From the NCBI RefSeq assembly GCF_042214795.1, contig NZ_CP090177.1:3094279-3158278 (forward strand): a stretch of DNA of 64,000 bases, read 5' to 3'. The first letter of the stretch is position 1. Every line of letters begins with the position of its first letter. Positions 52,626-61,260 of this stretch are shown in pieces. The notes below the pieces were generated by a model that was not told the origin of the DNA, did not search any database, and saw nothing but the letters and a program-made list of their open reading frames with translations. The position numbers and the translations under genes are program-made. The stretch comes from Arcobacter iocasae. Lineage in GTDB: Bacteria; Campylobacterota; Campylobacteria; Campylobacterales; Arcobacteraceae.

Positions 52626-54054
52626 TTTTATTAACCTTTTTATTTATCATTTGAGTATGATTATGACCTCGTTTTAAGACACCAAATTCTTTATAGACAT
52701 ATATTTTATAAAAATTCAATCCCAAATAAAAGATTATCAAGGCACTAGCTAAGGGGAACGCAATAACTTTTTTCATTTTAGATGCTTTTATTAGTCTAAA
52801 TCGCCCAATCATAATTATAAAAGCCCAAATAACAGCTAGATAATTAAAGATTTCAAATATATGAACCCAAGTATCTTTTCTTGTTGCTAAGGGTTTTATA
52901 TACTCCATATTTAAATTAAAACCTTGTATAAAACCATTTGTAATATTACTAGCCGTACTATAAAAAAAGAACTCCCAAAGATGAGAAAGACCACCAATTA
53001 TAAACAATGGAGCAAATGCAAAACCTAAAGAGTAAAATAGCGTTTTAAATTCTATTTTTAAAATTTTTGAAGCTAAGTAAATTCCTCCAACACTTAGAAA
53101 AATAGTAACCAAAACAGCATATAAAAAAGCAAATAAACCAACTGTATCCATACCACCAAAATCTATCATTGTCTCAAAATATCGTGCAGTTTTAACCCAA
53201 ATAAAATCATCAACAATAGTACTTCGTCCTAATGCATGATGAAATCCCATTGAGATACTAATAGATGCAGTTATAAGTAAGACAATCCATACCTCTGATT
53301 TTAGTGATTTGAATTTTTTAAATAAACTAGAAGATGGTACTTTTACTTTAAAACTAATGGCTTCACAGCTATTAGCACAATCCATACATAAAGTACAATC
53401 CTCCATAGAATTTTTCTTATCAAAAGTAAATGGTTTGAGATTATAAGAACAAGCTTTTGCACAATCAAATGTTTTACACTCTGAGCACTCATTTTTATAT
53501 GTACTTAACCATGTAAATCCTATTTTTGAATATCCTCTTGTCAAAACTCCAATTGGACAAAGATTTTTACAATAAGACATATCTTTATAGACAAAGAAAA
53601 ATATAAATGCATAAACTGTTAAGATAAGAAAAAAGATAGCAGTTGCCATAGGTGTTTTATATAATCCCGGATACATATAATAAACCATCCACCAACCAAT
53701 AACTAATAACAATCCACCAATCATAGGATTATTTAAAAAAGAAGGTGTTTCTTTTTTTAAACCAAACTTTGTAATATATTTACCTAAAAATCCATGGGGA
53801 CAAATACCACAAAATACTCTGCCCAATGAACTCAAAGTTACAATCATAAAAAAAGGCCAAAATAGTCCCCAAAATACTGCTTTTGTAAATAAGTTATCAC
53901 TACTTGGATTATAAAAACCATATACTAAGGCATAAAAGAAAATTCCCACAATAATTAATCGTAAAAATAATAAAAAATATCTATTCTTAAAAATAAATCC
54001 CAATAATGGCATTTTAAAAATGTCGTTATTATCTCGTTTTATAAAATTTACCAT
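52615..54054 (-). CDS. NapH/NosR-like polytopic 4Fe-4S membrane protein
   Basis: This 479-residue protein has about ten membrane helices and several Cys clusters: GRVFCGICPHGFLGKY, MSYCKNLCPIGVLTRG, ECSECKTFDCAKACSYN and EDCTLCMDCANSCEAI, the last being a typical CxxCxxCxxxC 4Fe-4S site. It resembles NapH, NosR and CcoG but does not sit with nap, nos or cco genes. It lies between the TonB-dependent receptor and exbB and overlaps exbB by 11 bp, so it may pass electrons across the membrane for reductive release of an imported metal (inference). Confidence 0.83.
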   Translation of the reverse strand: MVNFIKRDNNDIFKMPLLGFIFKNRYFLLFLRLIIVGIFFYALVYGFYNPSSDNLFTKAVFWGLFWPFFMIVTLSSLGRVFCGICPHGFLGKYITKFGLKKETPSFLNNPMIGGLLLVIGWWMVYYMYPGLYKTPMATAIFFLILTVYAFIFFFVYKDMSYCKNLCPIGVLTRGYSKIGFTWLSTYKNECSECKTFDCAKACSYNLKPFTFDKKNSMEDCTLCMDCANSCEAISFKVKVPSSSLFKKFKSLKSEVWIVLLITASISISMGFHHALGRSTIVDDFIWVKTARYFETMIDFGGMDTVGLFAFLYAVLVTIFLSVGGIYLASKILKIEFKTLFYSLGFAFAPLFIIGGLSHLWEFFFYSTASNITNGFIQGFNLNMEYIKPLATRKDTWVHIFEIFNYLAVIWAFIIMIGRFRLIKASKMKKVIAFPLASALIIFYLGLNFYKIYVYKEFGVLKRGHNHTQMINKKVNKNEH

Positions 54055-54068
54055 ATTTTCTCTCTTTA

Positions 54069-56267
54069 TTAAAATTTAATTGATAATCCAAAAGTGAAAG
54101 TTCGCCCTTGGTTAACTGTAATTGATAAATCCTCTTTATCAAAAGTACCATTTTCATCCCTATCATTACTCGCTCTTGCTGTATTATAATAATGATTGTC
54201 AAGTATATTATCTACCCGTGCAAAAAATGAATATTCAACTTTGTTAGTTTTTAATTTATATTGAGTTAATAAATTTATAGCCTCTTGACCTTTAATTTTT
54301 AATCTATTTAAATCATCTGCATAATAACTAGACTTTTTAATAAACTCTGATTCAACCTTCCATTGAGGCAAAAGGTAATAATCCAAAACTAAATTTATTG
54401 TATGTTCTGAAGTTCTTGGAATCCTATTTCCAGTTACATCAAAATGAGTTAAATTTACACTATTAGGATTTCCATCTAAGTCCATAGCTAGATTGTGATA
54501 ACTAGTATATTTAGCATCTAAATATGTATATGCTAAATTAAATGAAAATTTATCAGTAATATTAGAATTAATAGCCATTTCTAAACCTTGATGTTTAGCA
54601 GCACCAATATTATCCCACATATCAGTTGCACCACTTGTTGAACCACCATAATTACCCGATGTTTTCATTATAAAATCTTTTCTATCAATTCTAAACAAAG
54701 CCATTTCATAATTATATTTATCAAAAATAGTTCCTCTTATACCAACTTCATAGTTTTCTGATTTTTCTGGTTCTAAGTTTGAATTGTTTTGGGTATATCC
54801 ATAAGTGCTAGTGCTTCCTGAAAAAAGTTGTTTAATTGTAGGTGCTCTAAATCCTGTTGAATAATTTGCAAATAGATTATTATCTTTTATAAAAGCATAA
54901 TTTGTACCAAGACGATATGAATATACATCGAAGTTTTTATCAAAGGTTTGATTATTATAATCATGGTAATCTAATTCGATTTTGTCATAACGCAGATTTG
55001 TTGTTGCTGTTAAATCTTTTGTAATAGATTGTTTATACTCCCCATAAATAGCATAAACTTTTTCATTTGTAGTATCATTACTTTTTTCATCACCTGCTTT
55101 AAAATAATTGGGAGTTACAGAAAAAGGACCATATTTAACTAGAGCTTGATTTACTTTATAAATAACTTTATTTTTATATTCATTATCTCTTAAATCCAAT
55201 CCTAATAAAGTTGCAAAATTATTTGATGAAGTTCTTAATTCCCCTTTTATTCCCTTTTGCTCTTGTTTATATTTATTATCATAAACATAGTCATAATCAT
55301 CATAACTAGTCAAACTAACATTATTTCCATTTTTTGTTTGTGGACCTGACCAATATGTTGTATCATCTGTATATAAATATGTATTTACTAAAAGGTTAAC
55401 ATTTTCATTAAAATCTTTGGAATAAGTTAAAAAAAGTTTTAATAAATCAACATTATACTTTCTAGTATAATCTCTACTATCTTGATCACCATTATAAATA
55501 CTTTTAGGATTTGTTTTTGCTTCTGTCTCTCCTCCTACTGTACCATGAGAATCTTTTTGTCGTTTTGAATATTCAGTACCAATTGTTATATCAGAGCTAT
55601 CATCAATAAAATACTGCAATTTACCATTAAAATATTTAGCACTATAATCCGAATCTTCATGATAACCTTCAGCCTTTCTTTGGCTTCCTTGAATATGGAA
55701 ATTAACTACATCATTCGAATATCCTGTTCTAGCTAATAATTTTTGATACCCATAACTTCCCCGTTCAATTGCTGCAAAGTTATTATCATACTTAGAACCT
55801 TTTTTGGTAGTTATAATTACTGCACCACTTAAAGCATCATCTCCAAATAAATAACTTGCTCCACCTTTTAATACCTTAATTGATTCTATATTGTCTAAAT
55901 CAATATTAACAGCACCGGTTCTTTCAAATACAGGCACACCATCAATTACTATTGCAACACCTGGTTTTTCACCCATGTACATTTGATTTTCAACACCACG
56001 AATATGGATTTTCATTGAGTCGCCAGTTTTCACTTCAGTCGTCATCCCTGGAATAGATTGTAGAACTTGTTGTATATTTTCAATATGAGCTTCGTCAATT
56101 TTTTTACCACTTAAAGTTGTAGTATTAGATACTGCAGTTCTTTTACTTGAAAATCTATCATCAATAGTCGAAGATTCTACATTAATTGTGTCAAGTGATT
56201 GAATAGTTTCTGAGTATGCAGTAGAAGATAATAATAATGTTGACAATATAAAACTTAATCTTTTCAT
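54069..56267 (-). CDS. TonB-dependent outer membrane receptor
   Basis: This 732-residue protein has a signal peptide (ends STAYSE), a TonB-box-like segment (SLDTINVESS), a plug (VLQSIPGMTTEVKTGDSMKI, HIRGVENQMYMG, IESIKVLKGGASYLFGDDALSG) and a long barrel ending in Phe (RTFTFGLSIKF). FRAPTIKQLF and NYEVGIRGTIFDKYNYEMAL are typical of metal- or siderophore-type receptors; the ligand cannot be assigned. It heads an operon with the ferredoxin, exbB, exbD and tonB genes. A tandem 11-bp repeat precedes it. Confidence 0.9.
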   Translation of the reverse strand: MKRLSFILSTLLLSSTAYSETIQSLDTINVESSTIDDRFSSKRTAVSNTTTLSGKKIDEAHIENIQQVLQSIPGMTTEVKTGDSMKIHIRGVENQMYMGEKPGVAIVIDGVPVFERTGAVNIDLDNIESIKVLKGGASYLFGDDALSGAVIITTKKGSKYDNNFAAIERGSYGYQKLLARTGYSNDVVNFHIQGSQRKAEGYHEDSDYSAKYFNGKLQYFIDDSSDITIGTEYSKRQKDSHGTVGGETEAKTNPKSIYNGDQDSRDYTRKYNVDLLKLFLTYSKDFNENVNLLVNTYLYTDDTTYWSGPQTKNGNNVSLTSYDDYDYVYDNKYKQEQKGIKGELRTSSNNFATLLGLDLRDNEYKNKVIYKVNQALVKYGPFSVTPNYFKAGDEKSNDTTNEKVYAIYGEYKQSITKDLTATTNLRYDKIELDYHDYNNQTFDKNFDVYSYRLGTNYAFIKDNNLFANYSTGFRAPTIKQLFSGSTSTYGYTQNNSNLEPEKSENYEVGIRGTIFDKYNYEMALFRIDRKDFIMKTSGNYGGSTSGATDMWDNIGAAKHQGLEMAINSNITDKFSFNLAYTYLDAKYTSYHNLAMDLDGNPNSVNLTHFDVTGNRIPRTSEHTINLVLDYYLLPQWKVESEFIKKSSYYADDLNRLKIKGQEAINLLTQYKLKTNKVEYSFFARVDNILDNHYYNTARASNDRDENGTFDKEDLSITVNQGRTFTFGLSIKF

Positions 56268-56304
56268 CCTTATCCTTAATGAGTTTTAAGAATATTAAAT
56301 TAAA

Positions 56305-56326
56305 AGTGTTAATTTAGTGTTAATTT
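56305..56326 (-). promoter_or_regulatory. Perfect tandem 11-bp repeat before the TonB-dependent receptor, candidate regulator site
   Basis: AGTGTTAATTT occurs twice, at 56305-56315 and 56316-56326 (plus-strand reading). It lies in the 76-bp gap between the kinase gene stop and the receptor start. An AT-rich -10-like TTTAATAT on the minus strand near 56294-56300 would place the repeat over the -35. The OmpR-type regulator encoded just upstream is the obvious binder. Confidence 0.55.
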
Positions 56327-56343
56327 ATATTTATAAGATAAAT

Positions 56344-57204
56344 TTAAGATATAGATTTAGATAAGTTTAATTTTATAAGTGTTCCATTTTCTTTTGGTTC
56401 AATTTTAATATCAATTTGATTTTTATCACAAAACTCTTTTACAATATTTAACCCTAAACCAAAGCCAGTTTTATTTGAGTCTTCTTGGAAATATTGGTCA
56501 AATACAATAAAAAGATTTTTTGTATCTATTATATTTCCTGTATTAAATATACATAAAAAATTATTTTGCATATTAATTTTAATAATTCCATTTTCACAGT
56601 TGTATTTTATAGCATTTGATAAAAGATTATCAAAGACCTTTTGGAAGCCATTTTTATCGCTATTGATAGATACATTTTTAATATCATTTTCTATAGTGAT
56701 ACTACCCTTTATATCTTCAAATTTATCAATTGAATTCCCAATTATATCATCAAGCAAAAACTCGAACTTATCGATTCTTCCTATCTCTTTTTTTATTTCA
56801 TATTCCATTTGATCATATAGCTTTAAAAGCTCATTTGTTGCAAGTTTTATTCTATTTAATCTTCTTATGTCTTTTTCATCTTTTAGATTTTTTTCTAACA
56901 TTTGAGCATTAGATTGTATTGTAGAAGCTGGAATATTAAGTTCATGAAGCGTTTCTTTAATAGCTTTTTCTAGATTGTTATCACTTTCAAATAAGGGATC
57001 AAAAAGAGGTTTACTTAAAAAATAGTTTAAAATAACAGCAAAAATAATAAGCACTAAAGTAATAACTATAAAAGTATCTTCATTAAAACCAATCATCGCT
57101 ACTAAATAGTAGTTTGCCAGCAAGACCATAATCACAATAAATGCTACTAAAATAGAATTAGAGATTATAAAGTTCTTTCTTTTAATATTCAAGCTTATAA
57201 CCAA
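56344..57204 (-). CDS. Small sensor histidine kinase
   Basis: This 286-residue kinase has two helices (about 14-36 and 44-62) with almost no periplasmic loop, then a HisKA segment with His87 in ETLHELNIPAST (variant of SHELRTPL) and a HATPase domain: N-box VFDNLLSNAIKYN, IFNTGN and GFGLGLNIVKEF. No sensor domain is visible, so the signal may be sensed in the membrane. The start is uncertain: TTG at 57204 and TTG at 57192 are the candidates. It overlaps the regulator gene by 23 bp. Confidence 0.85.
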   Translation of the reverse strand: MVISLNIKRKNFIISNSILVAFIVIMVLLANYYLVAMIGFNEDTFIVITLVLIIFAVILNYFLSKPLFDPLFESDNNLEKAIKETLHELNIPASTIQSNAQMLEKNLKDEKDIRRLNRIKLATNELLKLYDQMEYEIKKEIGRIDKFEFLLDDIIGNSIDKFEDIKGSITIENDIKNVSINSDKNGFQKVFDNLLSNAIKYNCENGIIKINMQNNFLCIFNTGNIIDTKNLFIVFDQYFQEDSNKTGFGLGLNIVKEFCDKNQIDIKIEPKENGTLIKLNLSKSIS

Positions 57205-57838
57205 CTCCTTTTATATTTATTACTTTTTCTTTAACAAATATTTTTTTTACCGCGTTAATATATACCCTAATTGAGCCATCACTATAATCTTCTTCACAAT
57301 GCCAAAGTCTATTTACGATCATCTCTTTTGTTATAATTTTATCTTTATTCTCTAGAAACAATTCCAATAACTCCACTACCTTCATAGGTAAATTCATATC
57401 TTTATTATTTTTATATACTCTTTTATCAGTTGGGCTAAAAAATAGATTTTCACTTAATTGTATTTTATCAATTTGTTTTCCAGCTCTTTTTAAAAGTGAT
57501 TTTATTCTTAATATTAGTTCATCTAAGTCTATTGGTTTTTTCAAATAATCATCAGCTCCTGATAAAAAACCTTGTTCTAAGCTCTCTTTATCTTTATATG
57601 AAGTCAAAAACATCGTTGGAGTATTATCTCCTGACTCTCTTAAGTCTTTTAGAAGTTCTAGTCCATTTATTTTTGGGACATTTATATCAAACAAATACAA
57701 ATCATAGTTTATCTCATAATTTAAAGCTAGTGCTTTTTCTCCATCGCTTGCAATATCAACAATAAAGCCTTCTTCATCTAAAAAATCTTCAATTGTTTGT
57801 GCAAATAATTCGTCATCTTCAAGTAGTAATATTCTCAT
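57182..57838 (-). CDS. OmpR-family response regulator
   Basis: This 218-residue protein starts MRILLLEDDELFAQTIEDFL with the acidic pair, the phosphorylated Asp51 in LYLFDINVPKING, Thr/Ser in MFLTSYKD and Lys in LKKPIDLDE. The C-terminal winged helix (about 125-218) has TKEMIVNRLWHCEEDYSDGS. A TTG at 57856 is in frame, but the ATG at 57838 fits the family. It is the first gene of the pair with the kinase; the downstream TonB-receptor operon carries a tandem 11-bp repeat it may bind. Confidence 0.9.
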   Translation of the reverse strand: MRILLLEDDELFAQTIEDFLDEEGFIVDIASDGEKALALNYEINYDLYLFDINVPKINGLELLKDLRESGDNTPTMFLTSYKDKESLEQGFLSGADDYLKKPIDLDELILRIKSLLKRAGKQIDKIQLSENLFFSPTDKRVYKNNKDMNLPMKVVELLELFLENKDKIITKEMIVNRLWHCEEDYSDGSIRVYINAVKKIFVKEKVINIKGVGYKLEY

Positions 57839-57928
57839 TATAAATCTAAATTCCAATGTTTTTTCCGAAATTTTACACTAATCTTTATAAAAATGTTGTT
57901 TTTCCAAAATTTTTATATATAATTACTT

Positions 57929-59692
57929 ATGATAAAAAAACTACTTATACCAATTATTTTACTTTTTTTGGCTTATTTTATAATTTCAAGTGAAAATATA
58001 AAAACAATATCCGCTGGAATTGCTATATTTATTATAGGCATGTACTTTATGGAAAATGGATTTAAACTCTTTTCTGGAGGAATTCTAGAAAAAGTTTTAG
58101 AAAAATTTACTTCTACTAGCTTAAAATCAGTAATAACAGGTTTTATTAGCACATCAATAGTTCAAAGTTCATCATTGATTTCTGTTATTGTAATATCTTT
58201 TTTAACCGTTGAAATTATATCTTTAACCCAAGGTATGGCTATAATCTTTGGTGCAAACTTAGGAAGTACAACGACAGCATGGATAGTATCATCTTTGGGT
58301 GTTGATATTAAAATATCTTTATATGCAATGCCAATGATTATTTTTGGAGTTATTTTTAGATTTTCTAAAGAACAAAGATATATAGGACTTGGAAATATTT
58401 TATTAGGTCTTGGTTTTATCTTTTTAGGTATTTCATATATGAAAGATGGCTTTGAGACCTTAAAAGATTCAATTGATTTGGCTTCTTATTCTGTTGGTGG
58501 ATTCTTTGGTATTTTTGTTTATATTTTAATAGGTGCAATAGCTACAGTTGTAATACAATCAAGCGGTGCAACGATGGCTATTATTATTACAGCACTTGCA
58601 GGTGGAAATATAATCTATATTGATGCAATAGCTTTAGCTATTGGGGCAAATATTGGTACAACAGTAACTGCCATTGTTGGTTCTTTAACTTCAAATGAAA
58701 ATGGAAAAAGACTTGCCTTTGGACATCTTATTTTTAATATGATTACAGCTTTAATTGCAGTTATTTTTATATATGCATTGAAAGACTTTGTTGATTTTAT
58801 TGCACCATTAATTGCAATTGATGAAAATAACTATAGTATGAAATTAGCTCTATTTCATACCATATTCAATATAGTTGGAATAGTTGTTTTATTTCCTTTT
58901 ATTCCTCTTATTGTTTCTATGTCAAAAAAAGTAATAAAAGATAAAATAAAAAAAGCATCAAAACCTATATATTTGGATGAATCAAATATAAAAATACCAT
59001 ATAATGCAATGGTTTCAATACAAAAAGAAGTAATTCACTTATATGAAAATGCCCAAAAGGCAATATTGCACGCTATGTCTATTCATACTTCTGATTTAAA
59101 AGAAGAAAAAGATATAGATAATATACTAGTAAGCTCTAAAAAAATAGATACAAATTTAGATGATATTTATCATAATGACTTAAAATCTTTATATAGTGAG
59201 ATTATTGATTATCTTTTAAAATCACAAAGTCATATGAACCCAAACCAACTTTTTTATATAGGGCAATTAAGACTCTCTTCAAATATTATTATAAAAATAT
59301 TAAAAGATACAAGAGATATTCAAAAAAATATGAATGCTTACCTTTATAGTAAAAATGAGGATATTAAACAAGAGTATTTATCTTTAAAAAGAGAGTTTGC
59401 ACTAAATATTTTAAGAACAAATCAATTAAGAAATAAAGATATAGATGATGTAGAGACTTCAACTCAAATTCAAATGTATAAAGACAATATTGACGCTTTA
59501 GAAATTCAAACCAATAAAAAGATTGATGAATTAATTAGAAATGATAAAATTACACCTAAAATGGGAACTTCATTAATCAATGACTCTACAAGTATTTTTA
59601 ATATGAGTAAAAATTTATTTAGAATTGCAAATATCTTATTTGTAAATGATATTAAACTAAGATCACTAGGAGAATTAAATGAAACTGTCTAA
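57929..59692 (+). CDS. Na/Pi cotransporter family protein with PhoU-like C-terminus
   Basis: This 587-residue protein has about nine helices in two repeated halves, each with a QSS motif (SIVQSSSLISVIVISF and VVIQSSGATMAIIITALAGG) and GANLGSTTTAW / GANIGTTVTA. The last 220 residues are a helical PhoU-like domain (YNAMVSIQKEVIHLYENAQKA). It probably imports or exports phosphate with sodium. No Shine-Dalgarno is visible before the ATG, and TATATAATTA lies within 20 bp, so the transcript may be nearly leaderless. It diverges from the response regulator by 90 bp. Confidence 0.88.
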   Translation: MIKKLLIPIILLFLAYFIISSENIKTISAGIAIFIIGMYFMENGFKLFSGGILEKVLEKFTSTSLKSVITGFISTSIVQSSSLISVIVISFLTVEIISLTQGMAIIFGANLGSTTTAWIVSSLGVDIKISLYAMPMIIFGVIFRFSKEQRYIGLGNILLGLGFIFLGISYMKDGFETLKDSIDLASYSVGGFFGIFVYILIGAIATVVIQSSGATMAIIITALAGGNIIYIDAIALAIGANIGTTVTAIVGSLTSNENGKRLAFGHLIFNMITALIAVIFIYALKDFVDFIAPLIAIDENNYSMKLALFHTIFNIVGIVVLFPFIPLIVSMSKKVIKDKIKKASKPIYLDESNIKIPYNAMVSIQKEVIHLYENAQKAILHAMSIHTSDLKEEKDIDNILVSSKKIDTNLDDIYHNDLKSLYSEIIDYLLKSQSHMNPNQLFYIGQLRLSSNIIIKILKDTRDIQKNMNAYLYSKNEDIKQEYLSLKREFALNILRTNQLRNKDIDDVETSTQIQMYKDNIDALEIQTNKKIDELIRNDKITPKMGTSLINDSTSIFNMSKNLFRIANILFVNDIKLRSLGELNETV

Positions 59693-59912
59693 ACTAGTAA
59701 AAACATTCGAAAGTTTCCTTCTTTGGGATAAAGAAGAGATAAAAGAAAATGAAAATGAGATTAATGAAATCATTGAAAAACTCTATGAAAAAAGAACTAA
59801 AATTGAAGAAAAAATAAGAAAATGTGATGATAAAAAAGAGGAAGAAAAATTAAAAGATAAACTAAAAGCGGTAAAAAAACTTATAAAAAAAGCAAAAAAA
59901 GAGTTTATTTAA
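59679..59912 (+). CDS. Small charged coiled-coil protein, 77 residues
   Basis: The ATG at 59679 overlaps the transporter gene by 14 bp, with AGGAG (about 59670) in good position, so translation is plausible. The product is very rich in Lys and Glu with heptad spacing (NEINEIIEKLYEKRTKIEEK) and one Cys. No family is recognised. Coupled synthesis with the PhoU-domain transporter suggests a partner role, but only by context. It converges on trmL, overlapping its end by 8 bp. Confidence 0.7.
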   Translation: MKLSKLVKTFESFLLWDKEEIKENENEINEIIEKLYEKRTKIEEKIRKCDDKKEEEKLKDKLKAVKKLIKKAKKEFI

Positions 59913-60369
59913 ACTCTTTAAAATTTTGTCTCAAAGCTTCATAAGCTACGATTGATACAGAGTTTGCCATATTTAAACTTCTAGCATCATTTGTCATAGG
60001 AATTGTAATACAACCCTTTTCATTTTTTGCTAATAAGTCCTCTGGTAAACCAGCATCTTCTCTTCCAAAATAGAAGTAATCCCCTACTTTATAAGTAGCG
60101 TCAAAATATACTTGTTTTGTTTTTGTTGTTGCAAAAAAATGTCTATCATTTAGTGGATTTTTTGACCAAAAATCTTCTATATTTTCATATTCAGTTACAT
60201 CCAAATCAAACCAATAATCAAGCCCTGCTCGTCTTACTTCTTTTTCAGTAATTTCACCAAAACCATAAGGTTTTATCAAGTGCAATTTACAATTCATAGC
60301 AAAGGCAAGTCTTCCTATTGTCCCAACATTTCCTGGAATTCTAGGTTCTAATAAAACAATATTAAACAT
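59905..60369 (-). CDS. trmL: tRNA (cytidine(34)-2'-O)-methyltransferase TrmL
   Basis: This 154-residue SPOUT enzyme methylates the wobble ribose of certain leucine tRNAs. FNIVLLEPRIPGNVGTIGRL, FGREDAGLP, CITIPMTNDARSLNMANSVSI are the knotted SAM-binding motifs in normal order. Length matches TrmL. Start and stop overlap purU by one base. Confidence 0.92.
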   Translation of the reverse strand: MFNIVLLEPRIPGNVGTIGRLAFAMNCKLHLIKPYGFGEITEKEVRRAGLDYWFDLDVTEYENIEDFWSKNPLNDRHFFATTKTKQVYFDATYKVGDYFYFGREDAGLPEDLLAKNEKGCITIPMTNDARSLNMANSVSIVAYEALRQNFKEFK

Positions 60370-61202
60370 TATAAGATTACCGTCTTATTTCCAAAAACGA
60401 AAACTTTATCTTCAAGTAACAGTTGAAGGGCATTTGATAATACAACTTTTTCAACATTCCGCCCTGCAGTTCTCATATCTTGCCAAGAAAAATTATGGTC
60501 GATTCTTACAACTTCTTGAGCAATTATTGGGCCTTCATCTAAATCATCTGTAACATAATGTGCAGTTGCCCCTATAATCTTCACACCTCTTTGGTGTGCT
60601 TGTTTATAAGGATTTGCTCCAATAAATGCTGGTAAAAAAGAGTGATGAATGTTTAAAACTTGTTGAGGGAACTCTTGAACAAATTTTGAAGTTAATATTC
60701 TCATATATTTAGCTAAAACAATAAGTTCTGGTTCATACTCTTTTATTTTAGCAATTAGTAAGTCTTCATGAGATTCTCTTTGTATTCCTTCTGCACTAAT
60801 GCAATGAAATGGAATATTAAATTTTTCTACTAAATCTTTTAAATAATCATGATTACCAATTACAGCTTTTATATTTGCTTCTAATTCACCATCAAAATAT
60901 CTAATAAGTAAATCACCTAAAACATGTGATTCTTTTGTCACTAATATAACTATATCTTTTTTTGATTTTTCTCTTAATTTAACTTGTGTATCTTTTGGCA
61001 AAACTTCAGTTAATTCTTTAAGAAGTATCTTGTCATTTACATTACCACTGATAACTGTTCTCATAAAAAATTTATTAGTTTCTACATCCACAAATTCAGC
61101 ATTTTGTTCGATATTTAGATTGTTTGCAAAAAGAACTTTTGATACATTGTATACAAGTCCTTTTGAGTCAGAAGTATTAATTAATAGTATGTATTCTTTC
61201 AT
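60369..61202 (-). CDS. purU: Formyltetrahydrofolate deformylase PurU
   Basis: This 277-residue enzyme hydrolyses 10-formyl-THF to formate and THF. An N-terminal ACT-like domain (about 1-85; LLINTSDSKGLVYNVSKVL) precedes a formyltransferase domain with GNHDYLKDLVEKFNIPFHCI, the active-site region NIHHSFLPAFIGANPYKQAH and GATAHYVTDDLDEGPII. Length and order are standard. It overlaps trmL by one base. Confidence 0.93.
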   Translation of the reverse strand: MKEYILLINTSDSKGLVYNVSKVLFANNLNIEQNAEFVDVETNKFFMRTVISGNVNDKILLKELTEVLPKDTQVKLREKSKKDIVILVTKESHVLGDLLIRYFDGELEANIKAVIGNHDYLKDLVEKFNIPFHCISAEGIQRESHEDLLIAKIKEYEPELIVLAKYMRILTSKFVQEFPQQVLNIHHSFLPAFIGANPYKQAHQRGVKIIGATAHYVTDDLDEGPIIAQEVVRIDHNFSWQDMRTAGRNVEKVVLSNALQLLLEDKVFVFGNKTVIL

Positions 61203-61219
61203 TTTATATCCATATAATA

Positions 61220-61249
61220 GTATTATTCCAATTAAAAGTGGAATAATAC
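61220..61249 (-). terminator. 11-bp hairpin between malic enzyme and purU genes
   Basis: GTATTATTCCA (61220-61230) and TGGAATAATAC (61239-61249) pair exactly around an 8-nt loop, 12 bp past the malic enzyme stop. No clear U-run follows, so it may only attenuate read-through into purU. Confidence 0.5.
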
Positions 61250-61260
61250 CATTATTTTGA

